From: JACMLD01 sp047602295
GTDB taxonomy: Bacteria > Bacteroidota > Bacteroidia > Chitinophagales > Chitinophagaceae
Reading direction: 5' to 3'
DNA length: 64,000 bases
Assembly (NCBI GenBank): GCA_047602295.1
Contig: JASGHP010000001.1
Coordinates: forward strand, 3,286,001-3,350,000
This document shows, in pieces, positions 34,744-43,209 of the stretch. The notes beneath the pieces are model-generated. The model saw nothing but the letters and a program-made list of their open reading frames with translations. It was not told the DNA's origin and searched no databases. The position numbers were made by a program, and so were the translations under genes. How positions within the stretch are numbered: position 1 is the stretch's first letter; every line of letters begins with the position of its first letter.

Positions 34744-34867
34744 ATGAAAATTAAAAGTTGTTCTTTTTGACTTGTAACCGGTGTTATTAAATTCGGCGGT
34801 CAAAATACAACATTTAAATGCAAACTTCTGCTGCAAAAAAGATCACTGCATGGCAGTTACATCGGAT

Positions 34868-35346
34868 TTAATAATTCTCTTCCATAAAATAGCTGGTATC
34901 AGATAAGAACGCTGAGCATTCTGCGTCATTCATAGTATTAGTAATGCGGTGAAAACTTGCACCTGTAACAGCCTTCAAAAATTCGTTCTCCTTTGCTAAC
35001 AGGACAATGCGTGTTTTAAAGTCGGCTACAATTTCAGCTTCGTTTTTCAGAAAATTATTTATCTCGCCTGTATAGTGATAGGCATTGGCGGGTAGATTTA
35101 TAAGCATATACAATCGTTTATAACAATCGTCCAAAAAATATGCCCTGTTATTTGCAGGCGCTGCGTTCTTTTCAATTCAGAAGCTTGTAGAAAACAGTAC
35201 CCGTATTGCTGTTGCTGTTTTATAGGAAACAGTTTTTTGTAGAAATTTTGGGTAAGCTGTTTATGAAATGCGCTGGCAGGTTTAAACGTTATTTTTGGTG
35301 AATAGGGCCGGTCTTTAGAGGCCAGCCCAAAACCATAAATTATCAT
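34868..35346 (-). pseudogene. Conserved-looking protein gene of unknown function, split by a frameshift
   Basis: Two overlapping minus-strand frames look like the halves of one protein of about 159 residues. The first runs from ATG 35346 and stops at 35098. The second continues from about 35134 to 34868 and ends FMEENY. They meet at a homopolymer (A6 on the plus strand, 35133-35138). One extra T on the coding strand would join QITGHIF in the first frame to LDDCYKRLY in the second. After the junction the first frame turns into implausible sequence, while the second reads like a globular protein. I do not recognise the family. It could be a real pseudogene, a sequencing error, or two unrelated frames. 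Confidence 0.45.
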
Positions 35347-35391
35347 CCGGGTAAAGTACTAAAAATCAAATTTCAAGGTCTATAAATTGAC

Positions 35392-35422
35392 TGTGGAAAA
35401 TCCGGTTTTCCCCTTATCTTTG
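35392..35422 (+). promoter_or_regulatory. Promoter of the pyruvate dehydrogenase E1-alpha gene
   Basis: TATCTTTG at 35415-35422 fits TAnnTTTG exactly, and a TG-rich segment (TGTG, 35392-35395) lies 19 bp upstream as a weak -33 element. The GTG start at 35447 is 25 bases downstream. Confidence 0.6.
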
Positions 35423-35446
35423 CCACCTTAAAAATTGCAAATAACC

Positions 35447-36442
35447 GTGGCTACAAAATTCTCAAAAGAAACATACCTGTACTGGTACGAACTAATGCAG
35501 CTCATCCGCCAGTTTGAGCTGATGGCAGAAGAGAAATATAAAATGGAAGGAAAAATTCGCGGCTTTTTTCACGCCTATGTTGGCCAGGAAGCCATAGCTG
35601 CGGGTTGTATGACGGCCACCCAGCCTACAGATCCCTTTATTACAGGCTATCGCGACCACGGTCTGGCGCTTGCAAAAGGCGTTAGTGCCAATAGTTGCAT
35701 GGCAGAATTGTATGGCAAAGCCACTGGTTGCGCCAAAGGAAAAGGTGGAAGTATGCACTTTTTTGGAAAAGACGTGTCTTTTTTCGGCGGTCATGGTATT
35801 GTGGGTGCTCAAATTGGCACTGGTGCCGGTTTGGCTTTTGCAGAAAAATACAAGGGTACAGACAATGTTAGCCTCACTTTCTTTGGTGATGGTGCCGCCC
35901 GCCAGGGTATGGTAAACGAGGTTTTCAATATAGCTATGACCTGGAAACTGCCGGTTATCTTTATTTGCGAGAATAATAACTACGCGATGGGTACTTCAGT
36001 TGAACGTACCAGCAACGTACACGATATTTATAAATTGGCAGATGCTTTTGAAATGCCTGCTGATTCTGTAGATGGCATGAGCTGCGAAGCTGTGCACGAA
36101 GCAATGGCCCGCGCCGTAAAAAGAGGCCGCGAAGGTGGTGGCCCAACTTTGTTGGAAATTAAAACCTACCGTTACAAAGGGCACTCTATTTCTGACCCCC
36201 AGAAATATCGTACCAAGGAAGAAGTAGAAGAGTATAAACAACGTGACCCAATTGGGATGGTGCAGGCCACTATACTGAAAAACAAATTTGCAACACAGGC
36301 AGATTTGGATGCCATCAACAAACGCATTGAAGACGTGGTGGCAGAATCAGTAAAATTTGCTGAAGAAAGCCCCTGGCCAAGCGATGATGAAGTGCTGAAA
36401 GATGTTTATATCGATCAGAATTATCCTTTTATAGTTGATTAA
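35447..36442 (+). CDS. pdhA: Pyruvate dehydrogenase E1 component, alpha subunit
   Basis: The 331-residue protein matches E1-alpha. It has YVGQEAIAAG and GYRDHGLALAKG, a GKGGSMHFF loop, the thiamine-diphosphate motif FFGDGAARQGMVNEVFNIAMTWKLPVIFICENNNYAMGT, and YRYKGHSISDPQKYRT, the phosphorylation-loop region. It decarboxylates pyruvate with ThDP in the cytoplasm and needs an E1-beta partner, which is not adjacent. The GTG at 35447 is chosen over the TTG at 35435 because family members begin with a short MATKF-like sequence. The 224-residue TPR protein gene starts 64 bases later. Confidence 0.94.
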   Translation: MATKFSKETYLYWYELMQLIRQFELMAEEKYKMEGKIRGFFHAYVGQEAIAAGCMTATQPTDPFITGYRDHGLALAKGVSANSCMAELYGKATGCAKGKGGSMHFFGKDVSFFGGHGIVGAQIGTGAGLAFAEKYKGTDNVSLTFFGDGAARQGMVNEVFNIAMTWKLPVIFICENNNYAMGTSVERTSNVHDIYKLADAFEMPADSVDGMSCEAVHEAMARAVKRGREGGGPTLLEIKTYRYKGHSISDPQKYRTKEEVEEYKQRDPIGMVQATILKNKFATQADLDAINKRIEDVVAESVKFAEESPWPSDDEVLKDVYIDQNYPFIVD

Positions 36443-36506
36443 AGCAAAATTGCTTATTGATTGCAAACCCATTTGATAAACCAAAAACAAATACAGTTCT
36501 TATATC

Positions 36507-37181
36507 ATGACAGACAAGATTAATACACCGGTAACGGAAGAAAGAGATGCCGTTGAAAAAGTAACCGGTTTCTGGAACAAATACAGCAAACAGATTTTAA
36601 TTGCTGTAGCAGCCATTGTTGTTGTAGGTGGCGGCATTTGGGGATATAATAATTTTATCTCCGGCCCTAATGAAAAGAAAGCTACGGAAGCAATGCGTTA
36701 TGCAGAAGCTTATTTCCGCAAAGACTCAGTAAAAGTAGCATTAGAAGGTGATGCTATTAACGCAGGCTTTTTAAAGATCATCAGCAAGTACAGCGGTACA
36801 AAAGCAGCTAACCTGGCGCAGTTCTATGCAGGCAGTTGCTATCTTACCATGGGCGATTATAAAAATGCTGCAAAATACCTGGAAGCATTCAATACAAATG
36901 AACCATTGGTAAAAGCAAGGGCGAAAGCATTGCTGGCCGATGCAGATTCTGAAATGGATAAAAAAGAAGAAGCTGCAAAATTATACCAGGAAGCAGGTAC
37001 TGTTTTTGAAAAAGATGATTACTACAGTCCGCAATATTTATTTCGTGCTGCATTTTTATATGAAAGCTTAGGTAAAACAAAAGAAGCGATTGATGTATAT
37101 AAATCAATCAAAGAAAAATACCCTCAGTACAGGGAGTATGATATTGATAAATACCTGGGCAGGCTTGGTGTAACTGAATAA
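36507..37181 (+). CDS. Membrane-anchored TPR protein (YfgM-like)
   Basis: The 224-residue protein has a short cytoplasmic N-terminus, one membrane helix at about residues 29-48 (QILIAVAAIVVVGGGIWGY), and a periplasmic TPR region to the end (AQFYAGSCYLTMGDYKNAAKYLEAF). This topology is that of the YfgM/TPR_21 group, which associates with the SecYEG translocon and periplasmic chaperones in E. coli. The role in Bacteroidota is inferred. It is followed by ribH in the same direction, with a heptamer array in between. Confidence 0.85.
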   Translation: MTDKINTPVTEERDAVEKVTGFWNKYSKQILIAVAAIVVVGGGIWGYNNFISGPNEKKATEAMRYAEAYFRKDSVKVALEGDAINAGFLKIISKYSGTKAANLAQFYAGSCYLTMGDYKNAAKYLEAFNTNEPLVKARAKALLADADSEMDKKEEAAKLYQEAGTVFEKDDYYSPQYLFRAAFLYESLGKTKEAIDVYKSIKEKYPQYREYDIDKYLGRLGVTE

Positions 37182-37216
37182 TGTTTGAAACTGGAAATCT
37201 GAGAAATCTTTCTAAC

Positions 37217-37258
37217 GATTCTCGTCTCTCGATTCTCGTATTTACTTTTTACTTTGAA
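37217..37258 (+). repeat. Six-unit heptamer array before ribH
   Basis: The units GATTCTC, GTCTCTC, GATTCTC, GTATTTA, CTTTTTA and CTTTGAA run to 5 bases before the ribH ATG. Two word types are joined here (NNTTCTC and then TTTACTT in a shifted register). Confidence 0.6.
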
Positions 37259-37263
37259 TTAAT

Positions 37264-37776
37264 ATGGCTGAAGTAAGCAACAGCAAATTATTAGAAAAAA
37301 ATACAGGCACTCTACCAAAGGGTGCCTGTGTTGTTATTGTACGTACAGAATGGAATGCAGCCATCATAGATAAGCTGGAAGAAGGATGTGTAAAAGTGTT
37401 GCAGGATGCAGGTATAAAACACCTGCAAATAGTTACAGTGCCTGGCGCTTTTGAAATTCCTTTTGCTATTAAAAGTTATTGGGAGCATTCCAAAGCATAC
37501 AAAAAAAGCAGGCCGCATGTTTTTATAGCACTTGGTTGTGTGTTGCGTGGTGGTACCCCGCATTTTGAATATGTATCAAAGGCGGTAACTGATGGTGTTG
37601 TAGAACTGAACCTTCAATTGCCGGTGCCTACCATTTTTGGTATACTAACATTGGATAACCAGCAACAAGCAGATGAAAGAACAGGTGGCATTCACGGTCA
37701 CAAAGGAGAAGAAGCAGGCATTACTGCTATAAAGATGATGCAGGTGCAGGAGTCTTTTAAAGCGCTGGGAAAATGA
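37264..37776 (+). CDS. ribH: 6,7-dimethyl-8-ribityllumazine synthase
   Basis: The 170-residue protein has the lumazine-synthase landmarks VRTEWNAAIIDKLEEG, VPGAFEIPFAIKS, ALGCVLRGGTPHFEYVSKAV, and PTIFGILTLDNQQQADERTGG. It condenses 5-amino-6-ribitylaminouracil with dihydroxybutanone phosphate in riboflavin synthesis and forms large cytoplasmic assemblies. The length is normal. It follows a YfgM-like TPR gene, a pairing I recall from other Bacteroidota. A heptamer array begins 5 bases after its stop. Confidence 0.96.
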   Translation: MAEVSNSKLLEKNTGTLPKGACVVIVRTEWNAAIIDKLEEGCVKVLQDAGIKHLQIVTVPGAFEIPFAIKSYWEHSKAYKKSRPHVFIALGCVLRGGTPHFEYVSKAVTDGVVELNLQLPVPTIFGILTLDNQQQADERTGGIHGHKGEEAGITAIKMMQVQESFKALGK

Positions 37777-37780
37777 GATA

Positions 37781-37815
37781 TTAATTAATAATTAGCAATT
37801 AGTAATTAATAATTC
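37781..37815 (+). repeat. Left five-unit heptamer array after ribH
   Basis: The units are TTAATTA, ATAATTA, GCAATTA, GTAATTA and ATAATTC. The 18-mer at 37797-37814 is identical to 27380-27397 and is exactly inverted at 37974-37991. Confidence 0.8.
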
Positions 37816-37972
37816 GACACCGTGAAAATTTTGAGATAGATTTATTGTAGCGGGATTGATAACGCAGTAGTTAATGACCATGAAAATGCAGATACAGATT
37901 TATGTGTTGGAATTTATAAGATAGTTTGAATGCTTGTATCGCTTGCAGCGCCTTTATTAACTCCGCGAACTA

Positions 37973-38007
37973 CAATTATTAATTACTAATTTTTAATTAC
38001 TAATTAC
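37973..38007 (+). repeat. Right five-unit heptamer array before the Fe-S protein gene
   Basis: The units are CAATTAT, TAATTAC, TAATTTT, TAATTAC and TAATTAC, ending 2 bases before the TTG start at 38010. With the left array they enclose a 157-bp core that differs from the core at 27413-27529. Confidence 0.8.
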
Positions 38008-38009
38008 TC

Positions 38010-38729
38010 TTGAACATCCAACTCTTTATACCTTGTTTTGTAGATCAGCTCTATCCGCAGACTGCTTTTAATATGGTAAAAGTGCTGGAGAAAGCAGGTT
38101 GCACTGTGACTTACAATGCCAATCAAACCTGTTGCGGGCAACCAGCATTCAATGCAGGCTTCTGGGATGATGCCAAACAGGTATGTAGTAAATTCATTAA
38201 AGATTTCAGTGGTGCAGACTATATAGTGGCGCCCAGTGCCAGTTGTGTTGGTTTTGTTCGCAATTACTATCCTAAGTTGTTTGACAATTCATCTATGCAC
38301 AATGAGGTAAAGGATTTGCAAAAACGGACTTTCGAGCTTTCGGATTTCCTGGTGAATGTTTTGCACAAAGAAGATTTTGGTGCTTCACTGAATGCAACCG
38401 CTACCTATCATGACAGTTGCGCAGCTTTGCGTGAATGTAAAATAAAACAGGAGCCGCGGAAATTATTGCAGCATGTAAAAGGGCTTCAATTAAGCGAAAT
38501 GAATGATGTGGAAACCTGTTGTGGTTTTGGTGGAACCTTTGCAGTAAAATTTGAGCCTATCTCAATAGCTATGGCAGAACAAAAGGTAAATAACGCCATT
38601 GCTACCGGTGCAAAGTATATTATCTCTACAGACATTTCCTGCCTCATGCATATAGACGGTTACATCCGGCACAAAGGAATTGATTTGAAAACAATGCACC
38701 TTGCAGACGTGCTTGTCTCTGATAAATAG
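38010..38729 (+). CDS. LutA/YkgE-type (Fe-S)-binding protein
   Basis: The 239-residue protein carries two cysteine-rich CCG domains: QTCCGQPAFNAGFWDDAK near residue 36 and ETCCGFGGTFAVKF near residue 170, together with SASCVGF and YHDSCAALRECK. This is the architecture of LutA/YkgE in the lactate-utilisation complex, where the cysteines bind iron-sulfur or cofactor. The TTG start is required because IQLFIPCFVDQLYP belongs to the conserved N-terminus. LutB and LutC partners are not in the window. Start and stop both lie in sequence shared with neighbouring arrays or convergent genes. Confidence 0.88.
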   Translation: MNIQLFIPCFVDQLYPQTAFNMVKVLEKAGCTVTYNANQTCCGQPAFNAGFWDDAKQVCSKFIKDFSGADYIVAPSASCVGFVRNYYPKLFDNSSMHNEVKDLQKRTFELSDFLVNVLHKEDFGASLNATATYHDSCAALRECKIKQEPRKLLQHVKGLQLSEMNDVETCCGFGGTFAVKFEPISIAMAEQKVNNAIATGAKYIISTDISCLMHIDGYIRHKGIDLKTMHLADVLVSDK

Positions 38730-38739
38730 AACAATCAGT

Positions 38740-39810
38740 TTAGCCAATTTGCTTTTCCAGGTCTTTCATCAGCCAGGGGCTTAAATCGAATTTGTTTTTA
38801 GCAGCGGCTTTGAAATATTCTTTTGCATTATAACCTTTGCCAAGGCCCTGCATCAACTTCCCCATCCAATATAATTCCAGTGCTTCTAATGGTTTTCCGG
38901 ATACGGACTGCTTGTATATTTTATAAGCCTCTTCTTTTTGACCATTCTTAAAAAGCGCATAGGCATACCATGCATTGGTTTGTGGTGTAGAACGATTGCC
39001 AAGTTCCTGGCTTGCTAAATCTGCAGCTATGGATGGGTTGTTTAATATGCCGGTATAAGTTTCAATCAGGTATTTGTTGTACATTTTACCATAGCATTTA
39101 CTGCTGGCGTTTTCTGAAAACAATTTTGCATAGTGCATTGCAGCAAGACTGTCATTTTTTACCTGTGCAGACTGGTACATTTTAAAAAGCGGGTCTGGTA
39201 ACTGGTTGTTTGTATGCACCAGGTTGAATAAATTTTGCGCCAATGAATCATTCTTATCATGAGCTAATGCAATCCATCCCATACCTGTAATGCTATGATA
39301 GTCTGCTGCATTTTGCTGTACGCATTTTTTATACAATTTATACGCTTCCTTAAACTGCCCCTCGTGCAGGTATAAATCTGCTGCATTGGAAAGTGCAGCG
39401 CATTTTAAATAAACAACATTGCCAGCTAACGATGCAGCAGTTAACATTGCCTGTATTGCACTATCTGCATTGCCATTCAAATGATCCATTTTTGAACGCC
39501 TGAAATAATAACCGTAGTCTGCATATGGCTTTAATTGTTCTATGTATAAGTTTGCGTTGGAATAACGCCCCAGCTCAAAATCTACATCAAAAGAACTCGT
39601 AAGTGCTTCATATTTTTTCAACCCCAGTTTTCTGGCTCTGTCAATACAACTATCGGCTATGCTAAAACGATGTTGCAATAAAGCATTGTTGCACATAGCC
39701 AGGTTGGGTGCGGCTTCTTTTTGATTAAAATCAGCATTGACTTTTTCCAGTACACTATCAGCCATTCTTACATCATTGATATTGCCTGATTGATGAAAAT
39801 GGCTTACCAA
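38740..39810 (-). CDS. TPR-repeat protein, C-terminal main part of a frameshifted lipoprotein gene
   Basis: This frame (356 residues from TTG 39810) holds repeated TPR-like helices, for example ALSNAADLYLHEGQFKEAYK and AWYAYALFKNGQKEEAYKIY. It has no signal peptide of its own and its first residues (VSHFHQSGNINDVRMADS) read as protein interior. In the same frame similar sequence continues upstream (FWKNRINPSSPGFVNELRYA) to a T6 run at 39873-39878, where the lipoprotein-like 5' frame takes over. Together they make one gene, 40030-38740, downstream of HupE and a TonB receptor. Family members are TPR lipoproteins of unknown function. Confidence 0.8.
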   Translation of the reverse strand: MVSHFHQSGNINDVRMADSVLEKVNADFNQKEAAPNLAMCNNALLQHRFSIADSCIDRARKLGLKKYEALTSSFDVDFELGRYSNANLYIEQLKPYADYGYYFRRSKMDHLNGNADSAIQAMLTAASLAGNVVYLKCAALSNAADLYLHEGQFKEAYKLYKKCVQQNAADYHSITGMGWIALAHDKNDSLAQNLFNLVHTNNQLPDPLFKMYQSAQVKNDSLAAMHYAKLFSENASSKCYGKMYNKYLIETYTGILNNPSIAADLASQELGNRSTPQTNAWYAYALFKNGQKEEAYKIYKQSVSGKPLEALELYWMGKLMQGLGKGYNAKEYFKAAAKNKFDLSPWLMKDLEKQIG

Positions 39811-39862
39811 TGTTGAAGCGTATCTTAACTCATTTACAAAGCCAGGAGAGGAAGGGTTTATT

Positions 39863-40030
39863 CTATTCTTCCAAAAAACAAGAATCTGTTTCAGTTGATT
39901 TTATTGCAGCAGGAAGTGAATAATGTTTAACAAGGCTATCTGCAAAAGCCTGCTCCACAATTGGGATATTTTGTTTGCATGCACAAAAAACAAAGCTGCA
40001 GACGAATAGGATGATTGTATAGTGTTTCAA
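39863..40030 (-). pseudogene. 5' part of the frameshifted TPR lipoprotein gene (signal peptide)
   Basis: From TTG 40030 the frame encodes 55 residues: a signal sequence MKHYTIILFVCSFVFCACKQ with a lipobox-like cysteine at residue 18, then mature sequence ending TDSCFLEE before TAG at 39865-39863. Deleting one T from the T6 run on the coding strand would change the end to TDSCFWKNRINPSS and read straight into the TPR frame. It lies 54 bases after the hupE-like stop, so it belongs to the same operon. It could be a true inactivation, a sequencing error, or expression by slippage. Confidence 0.75.
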
Positions 40031-40084
40031 GAAGCGGTTTAGAGCATATACGGAAACAAAACAGGCGCAGATTGGGCTTAGCGG

Positions 40085-40762
40085 TTAAAAAAATATGCGC
40101 TGTATCGTCCAGAAAGCGGCTATGGTAGCGATAATAACAGAAAGAGGAATTACAACCCGGCTTCTGTAATACGGTTTATTGCCAAACCATTTTGCCAGTA
40201 AAAACCAGGCAAGTAGAATGACTGTTAATTGTCCCAGTTCTACTCCCACATTAAACATCACTAAAGAAAGGAGGTAGGCGTTTTGTGGAAGCCCTAAATC
40301 GCCGAGCGCACCTGCAAACCCAAGGCCATGCACAAGACCGAACAGGAATACAATGCCAATGCGGGTGGTTTTTAATTTGGGAGAAAAAATGTTTTCTAAT
40401 GCAACGTACATAATTGACAATGATATTAAGGGCTCTACAATAGCAGCAGGCACACTCACTACTTTATACATAGCCAATGCAAGTGTAACAGAATGTGCTA
40501 TCGTAAATGCGGTGGCTTGCCATAATACCGGTTTTAATTTGGGGCTTAATAAGAAAAGGCTTAGCACAAAAAGTATATGATCAAACCCCAGTGGAAGAAT
40601 ATGTTTGTAGCCCAATACCAGGTACAAAATCGCAGCTTCCTTGTTAGACATTTTTTCCAGTTCGCCAACAATAGCATGCGCCCAAACCGCTTGAGACATC
40701 AATAGTAAAAAGATGCCTAAAGCAATTGGGCGCAAAATGCTATTGAGCGATTTTATCTGCAT
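40085..40762 (-). CDS. HupE/UreJ-family membrane protein
   Basis: The 225-residue protein has a signal-like first helix and about six further helices. The HupE/UreJ motif is seen as LGYKHILPLGFDHILFVLSL near residue 50, and LFGLVHGLGFAG near residue 140. The histidines in these motifs suggest metal binding. Relatives take part in nickel or cobalt transport beside hydrogenase and urease genes, but no such enzyme is present here. The gene begins 9 bases after the TonB receptor stop. The cassette points to transport of some metal or small ligand across both membranes. Confidence 0.88.
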   Translation of the reverse strand: MQIKSLNSILRPIALGIFLLLMSQAVWAHAIVGELEKMSNKEAAILYLVLGYKHILPLGFDHILFVLSLFLLSPKLKPVLWQATAFTIAHSVTLALAMYKVVSVPAAIVEPLISLSIMYVALENIFSPKLKTTRIGIVFLFGLVHGLGFAGALGDLGLPQNAYLLSLVMFNVGVELGQLTVILLAWFLLAKWFGNKPYYRSRVVIPLSVIIATIAAFWTIQRIFF

Positions 40763-40771
40763 AGAAATTAT

Positions 40772-43024
40772 TTAAAAAAATACTGCCAGTTTTATTCTTG
40801 CGGCAAAGGGTGTTCCCGGTGTAAAGTTTAATTCAGTAACAGGAGCCGCTTCTCCCTTCAATTGAGATGTGGTAGCAAACTGCGCTTCATTCCATTTCCT
40901 GTTAAAGATATTTTCAAGCGCAATACCAAACTCATATTTTTTTGTGGTATAATTTACAGACGCATCTGTAACGAAATAGCCTTTGGCAACAATGCTATTG
41001 TCTTCGTTGGCGGGCCTGTCTTTCATGTACCGGTAGCTGATGCCACCATTAAAACCTTTTGCTAGTTTATAAAACAAGCCGCCCGTGCTGGTAGCCGTTG
41101 GCGCTAAAGGGATATAATTATTGCCTTTAGCTTCATCAATGGCACGTGGCTTTGTAAGATTTACGTTGATGTTAGCAAAAAGATAGCGGGAGAACTGGTA
41201 ACGTGCAATCAGGTCAATGCCCATTCTTCTTGTTTTGCCACTTGGTTCCACATTACCATCGTCACCAACATAGACAAATTCCTGGTCGAGGTACAAATAC
41301 CAAACCGCTGCGTTTAGAAGTAAGTTTGAGGTTGGTTTATAGATAAATCCTAAATCTGCGCCGTAGGCTGCTGGCAAAACCTGGTAGCCGTTATTGGCAA
41401 CAACAACTCTTGTATCATTTGAATGAAACCCTTTGCCCAACTTTGTATACAACTGCAATTGAGGGTTTACCGTGTATTGGATATTTATTTTCGGGCTTAC
41501 AATAGATTTTCCCTGTGCAGGTTGTTGTGCTGTATTCAACTTGTCAAAATAATTGAAGTGTAAATAATCAAATCGCACACCAGCATCAAAAAACCATTTT
41601 CCAATACCAACCTGTTCTTGAACATATCCAAAAGCATTCGCTTCTTTTATATCACCCAGTTTTATATAATCAAGGAAACGTCTTTGCACCACATGTGCAA
41701 GCTTGCTATCTTTGGTGGCGTCGTAGCGCAGACCTCCTGCCAATGTGGTTGTAAATACCGCATTGCCTGCATAAGTTTTATGGTTTAGCCTCGATAAATA
41801 ACCATATACATTACGTTTCTCAGCCTGGTTTATTTCATCACCATTAACAGGATCGTTGGCGAAAAAAGTAAAATTGGAAAACAGGTTGAAAATATACCTG
41901 CTGTAATAAGCCTGGTTTTCCCAATTAAGGCTGCTGTTAAAACGATGCGTTAATATTAGATTGGCATTATACCTTTCCGTATTGCCGCCCTCGCTGGGGT
42001 CAATGGAACCAAAACGATCAATCAAACCGCTTTCCACCGCTCTTTCGGGAACTTGCCCTGAAGCATCCCATTTGCTTTTAAAGCCGGATGCAGAAGCGGT
42101 TAGCTGTGTACGTGAGGAGATGGCTAGATTGTATTTTCCAAACAGGTTAAAACGATTAAAATTCTGTTTATTGATAGTAGGCCCATCTGTATAATAAAAA
42201 TCACCGGCTATATAAGCGCTTTGTTTCTCTTTGTTTTTCTTTAGCAGATCTATCATTGCCAAAGTGCGGAAAGTATGAAAGCTGCCCGCTTCAATTTGTA
42301 CGCGGCTCTGCGGAATATTGTTATAAGTAGAAAAAGAAACATAGCCGGCAGTGTTAAGATTTCCCTGCCGTGTGTAATAAGGGCCTGCGCCAAAATCTAT
42401 ATTATTAATTGTTTCCGGAATGATGAAATGAGAATCTGCATAACCTTGTCCATGCGCATGAGAAACCATATTCACCGGCATTCCGTCTACACTTACCTGC
42501 ACATCGGTGCCATGGTCGCAATCGAACCCGCGCAGGAATATCTGTTCTGCTTTGCCACCACCAGCATGCTGTGCAATAAACAAACCCGGCACTACGCGTA
42601 ACAATTCCTGGGTATTGCGTACGGGCTTTAAATCAAGATCAATTTTTGCCAGCGTACTGAATTTGCTGGCCTGGTTGCTTTGCAATACAACTACGTCTTT
42701 CAGTTTTACAGCATCTGGTTGCAATGCAATGCGGATAGTTTTTTCATTAGCACTTATTGTAACTGTAGCTGTTTTATAACCAACAAAAGAAGCGGTTAGA
42801 ACTTGTTCTTTGGTATTGTTTATCTGCAATAAAAAGTTGCCATATTGATCTGTAAGCGTCTTGGCTCTGTCGTTGCTATTCAACGCAACCGATGCAGCTT
42901 CCAGTGGTTGCTGGCTTTTAGCGTCCACTACTTTGCCATGCAGGACTTGTTGCGCATGCAGTAAAGCTAATGGCATAAATATAATGCAGGCTGTTATTAA
43001 CAGCTTGTAAAATTTAATTTTCAC
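40772..43024 (-). CDS. TonB-dependent outer-membrane receptor with CarboxypepD_reg-like domain
   Basis: The 750-residue protein has a signal peptide (cleavage near LLHAQQ) and a beta-sandwich carboxypeptidase-regulatory-like domain (about residues 28-110). The plug domain (about 120-230) has ELLRVVPGLFIAQHAGGG and FLRGFDCDHGTDVQVSVDG. A 22-strand-type barrel ends at FAARIKLAVFF, with the terminal Phe usual for BAM targeting. The loop PVNMVSHAHGQGYADSHF and the DCDHGTD segment are rich in His and Asp, consistent with metal-related ligands, though this is inference. It heads a run with HupE and a TPR lipoprotein. It is a single receptor and not a SusC, having no SusD partner. Confidence 0.92.
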   Translation of the reverse strand: MKIKFYKLLITACIIFMPLALLHAQQVLHGKVVDAKSQQPLEAASVALNSNDRAKTLTDQYGNFLLQINNTKEQVLTASFVGYKTATVTISANEKTIRIALQPDAVKLKDVVVLQSNQASKFSTLAKIDLDLKPVRNTQELLRVVPGLFIAQHAGGGKAEQIFLRGFDCDHGTDVQVSVDGMPVNMVSHAHGQGYADSHFIIPETINNIDFGAGPYYTRQGNLNTAGYVSFSTYNNIPQSRVQIEAGSFHTFRTLAMIDLLKKNKEKQSAYIAGDFYYTDGPTINKQNFNRFNLFGKYNLAISSRTQLTASASGFKSKWDASGQVPERAVESGLIDRFGSIDPSEGGNTERYNANLILTHRFNSSLNWENQAYYSRYIFNLFSNFTFFANDPVNGDEINQAEKRNVYGYLSRLNHKTYAGNAVFTTTLAGGLRYDATKDSKLAHVVQRRFLDYIKLGDIKEANAFGYVQEQVGIGKWFFDAGVRFDYLHFNYFDKLNTAQQPAQGKSIVSPKINIQYTVNPQLQLYTKLGKGFHSNDTRVVVANNGYQVLPAAYGADLGFIYKPTSNLLLNAAVWYLYLDQEFVYVGDDGNVEPSGKTRRMGIDLIARYQFSRYLFANINVNLTKPRAIDEAKGNNYIPLAPTATSTGGLFYKLAKGFNGGISYRYMKDRPANEDNSIVAKGYFVTDASVNYTTKKYEFGIALENIFNRKWNEAQFATTSQLKGEAAPVTELNFTPGTPFAARIKLAVFF

Positions 43025-43209
43025 AAAATGATATTAAGCAGAGTGGTTTACTCCACGTTTAATAGTAAATAGGATTTGCTGATTGCGCTATGCGATATAA
43101 TATTTGCATCATGCTTCATGCTGTCTATTTGAAAAGAGGCATTAAGTCTATTTTATCAAACAGCAGAAATGTCTTGCATTTGCAAAATTCAATTAGCAAT
43201 AAAACCAGG

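Noticed and set aside
34744..34836. Upstream ATG start for recF
   Set aside because: The extra 31 residues have no RecF similarity; the TTG at 34743 gives the standard N-terminus.
27378..38007. CRISPR array
   Set aside because: The repeats are 7 bp, contiguous, degenerate and without spacers, and no cas gene is present.
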